A stretch of DNA of 14,076 nucleotides. It comes from Bacteroidota bacterium (GTDB lineage Bacteria; Bacteroidota; Bacteroidia; UBA7662). A program made the translations under genes and the position numbers. Under the pieces are notes generated by a model, which was not told the DNA's origin, ran no database searches, and worked only from the letters and a program-made list of their open reading frames with translations. The DNA lies in assembly GCA_016868875.1 (NCBI GenBank), contig VGFN01000025.1, positions 1-14,076 on the forward strand, in the 5' to 3' direction. Below are positions 13,071 to 14,076 of the stretch, one piece after another. The stretch's first letter is position 1. Each line of letters starts with the position of its first letter.

Positions 13071-14076
13071 TGAACAAAACCAATGACCTTGCCGGGCGTA
13101 TTGATTCGTATAGGCGTCGTTACTATACTTGGAGAATTGTTCGTGGCCTGCTGATCGCGGGGGTTGTAGGCATTGGGCCTTGGTTAGCGCTTTCCGCCGG
13201 GGCATTTTATACTAAAATCGATAGTGGCTTTCGATTGGGTCTGTTGATTCTGTATGCGGTTGCGAATGCCGCCGTTCTTGCTTTGGGCGTGATTCGGCCA
13301 TGGTTGCAGATGAGGGGGTGGATGAAAGGAATGAGTCGGCGAGAAGCGGCCCTTCGAATTGGCCGCTATTATCCGGAGATTGGTGACAAGTTGTGGAATA
13401 CCCTTGATTTAGAGGAATCAAATCAGGAAGGCTATTCCAGGGACCTCGTCGAGGCCAGCATAGAACAACGCGCTCTTTGGATGCGCCCCTTTTCGTTCAC
13501 TGCTATTATTCCCTGGCGTAGGCTTAGGCCTTACGCTTTGTTGTTTTTGCCCTTTCTAATATCGCTGTTGGTGATCTGGTTTTGGGTTCCGGGGATGTTG
13601 TCGGAGGGCTCTCGTCGAATCGTTCGTTATAACGAGGACTATGTCTTGCCTGCCCCCTTTGTCTTTGACGCTATGCAAACACCCACCAGGGTTGAGGCGG
13701 GGTCGGATTGGGAGGTTCAATTAGTGACACGAGGGTCTCAACTTCCTTTGTCGGCAACCCTGCATACCGGGGGGAAATCGTACAAAATGCGCCGAACCGG
13801 CCCTGGTCGTTTTGTCTTTGATTATCCCAATTTGCGGGATGGGGGGTCTTTTTATTTTAGCGCATCGGGCTACGAATCCGGATTAAGTGAGGTGTCTGTA
13901 TTTCATAGGCCCTCTTTAGTGCAACTGGATTTGTGGCTTGATTATCCCTCTTATACCGGTCGAGGTAGCGAAAAAGTGTCGAATAGCGGGGATTTACAAG
14001 TACCCCGGGGCACGGTTTTGCGCTACAATTTGCGTAGCCGTTATTGCGAGGGCTTGACTTTACTGACAGAGAATGG
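13070..14076 (+). CDS. DUF4175-like membrane protein, N-terminal part
   Basis: From the ATG at 13070, which overlaps the previous stop by one base, the frame is open to the window end: 335 residues, with the C-terminus missing. The N-terminus carries a basic stretch (DSYRRRYYTWR), then two membrane segments at about 25-44 and 54-75. Next is a cytoplasmic-looking loop with REAALRIGRYYPEIGDKLWN at 91-110, and a third membrane segment at about 155-173. Beyond that is a long soluble, probably extracytoplasmic, beta-rich part. The layout and the REAA.RIG..YPEIGDKL.NTL pattern are those I associate with DUF4175 proteins of Bacteroidota, which usually exceed 1000 residues. The function is unknown. 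The coding strand is strongly G-rich over C in the sampled line at 13561. Confidence 0.8.
   Translation, partial: MNKTNDLAGRIDSYRRRYYTWRIVRGLLIAGVVGIGPWLALSAGAFYTKIDSGFRLGLLILYAVANAAVLALGVIRPWLQMRGWMKGMSRREAALRIGRYYPEIGDKLWNTLDLEESNQEGYSRDLVEASIEQRALWMRPFSFTAIIPWRRLRPYALLFLPFLISLLVIWFWVPGMLSEGSRRIVRYNEDYVLPAPFVFDAMQTPTRVEAGSDWEVQLVTRGSQLPLSATLHTGGKSYKMRRTGPGRFVFDYPNLRDGGSFYFSASGYESGLSEVSVFHRPSLVQLDLWLDYPSYTGRGSEKVSNSGDLQVPRGTVLRYNLRSRYCEGLTLLTEN

Overview
The window reads as chromosomal DNA of a Bacteroidota (Bacteroidetes-type) bacterium. The main grounds are a MurF-alanine racemase fusion, a block of recX, yicC, gmk and nadD, a DUF4175-type membrane protein, a small conserved protein I associate with this phylum, and promoter motifs of the TAnnTTTG type. 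I cannot place it below phylum from sequence alone. I see no mobile elements, phage genes, CRISPR arrays, tRNAs or rRNAs. Genes are tightly packed, with many 1-8 base overlaps.

Left part (1-6135). A plus-strand fragment, probably the C-terminus of an M1-type aminopeptidase, ends at 332. It converges on a five-gene minus-strand cluster. In transcription order this is murF-alr (cell-wall precursor ligase plus alanine racemase), a very small predicted lipoprotein, feoA, feoB (ferrous iron uptake) and a SprT-like metalloprotease-fold protein. The cluster is nearly gapless and may be one transcription unit, with an extra promoter possible before the lipoprotein.

Middle (6169-8856). Only 33 bases separate the murF-alr start from the divergent plus-strand group recX, yicC, gmk, nadD. 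These encode a RecA regulator, an endoribonuclease, guanylate kinase and an NAD biosynthesis enzyme.

Non-coding gap (8857-9205). This is the only gene-free stretch over 300 bases, and the most interesting part of the window. Together with the end of nadD it holds a cluster of DnaA-box-like 9-mers: one exact TGTGGATAA and about five one-mismatch copies. It also holds two imperfect 12-bp tandem duplications and a 35-base tract with no G or C. G exceeds C consistently on the plus strand to the right of it, while the left is mixed to C-rich, and the largest gene groups on either side point away from it. I propose it as a candidate chromosomal replication origin (oriC), not adjacent to dnaA within this window.

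Right part (9206-14076). A promoter-like TTG-N21-TACCTTTG precedes a six-gene plus-strand operon. It encodes a PLP aminotransferase (methionine/kynurenine/glutamine transaminase type), a nitrilase-family omega-amidase-like protein, a conserved protein of unknown function, an exported cyclophilin-type peptidyl-prolyl isomerase, exodeoxyribonuclease III, and the N-terminal third or so of a DUF4175-like membrane protein cut off by the window end. The first two probably act together in keto-acid/amide salvage.
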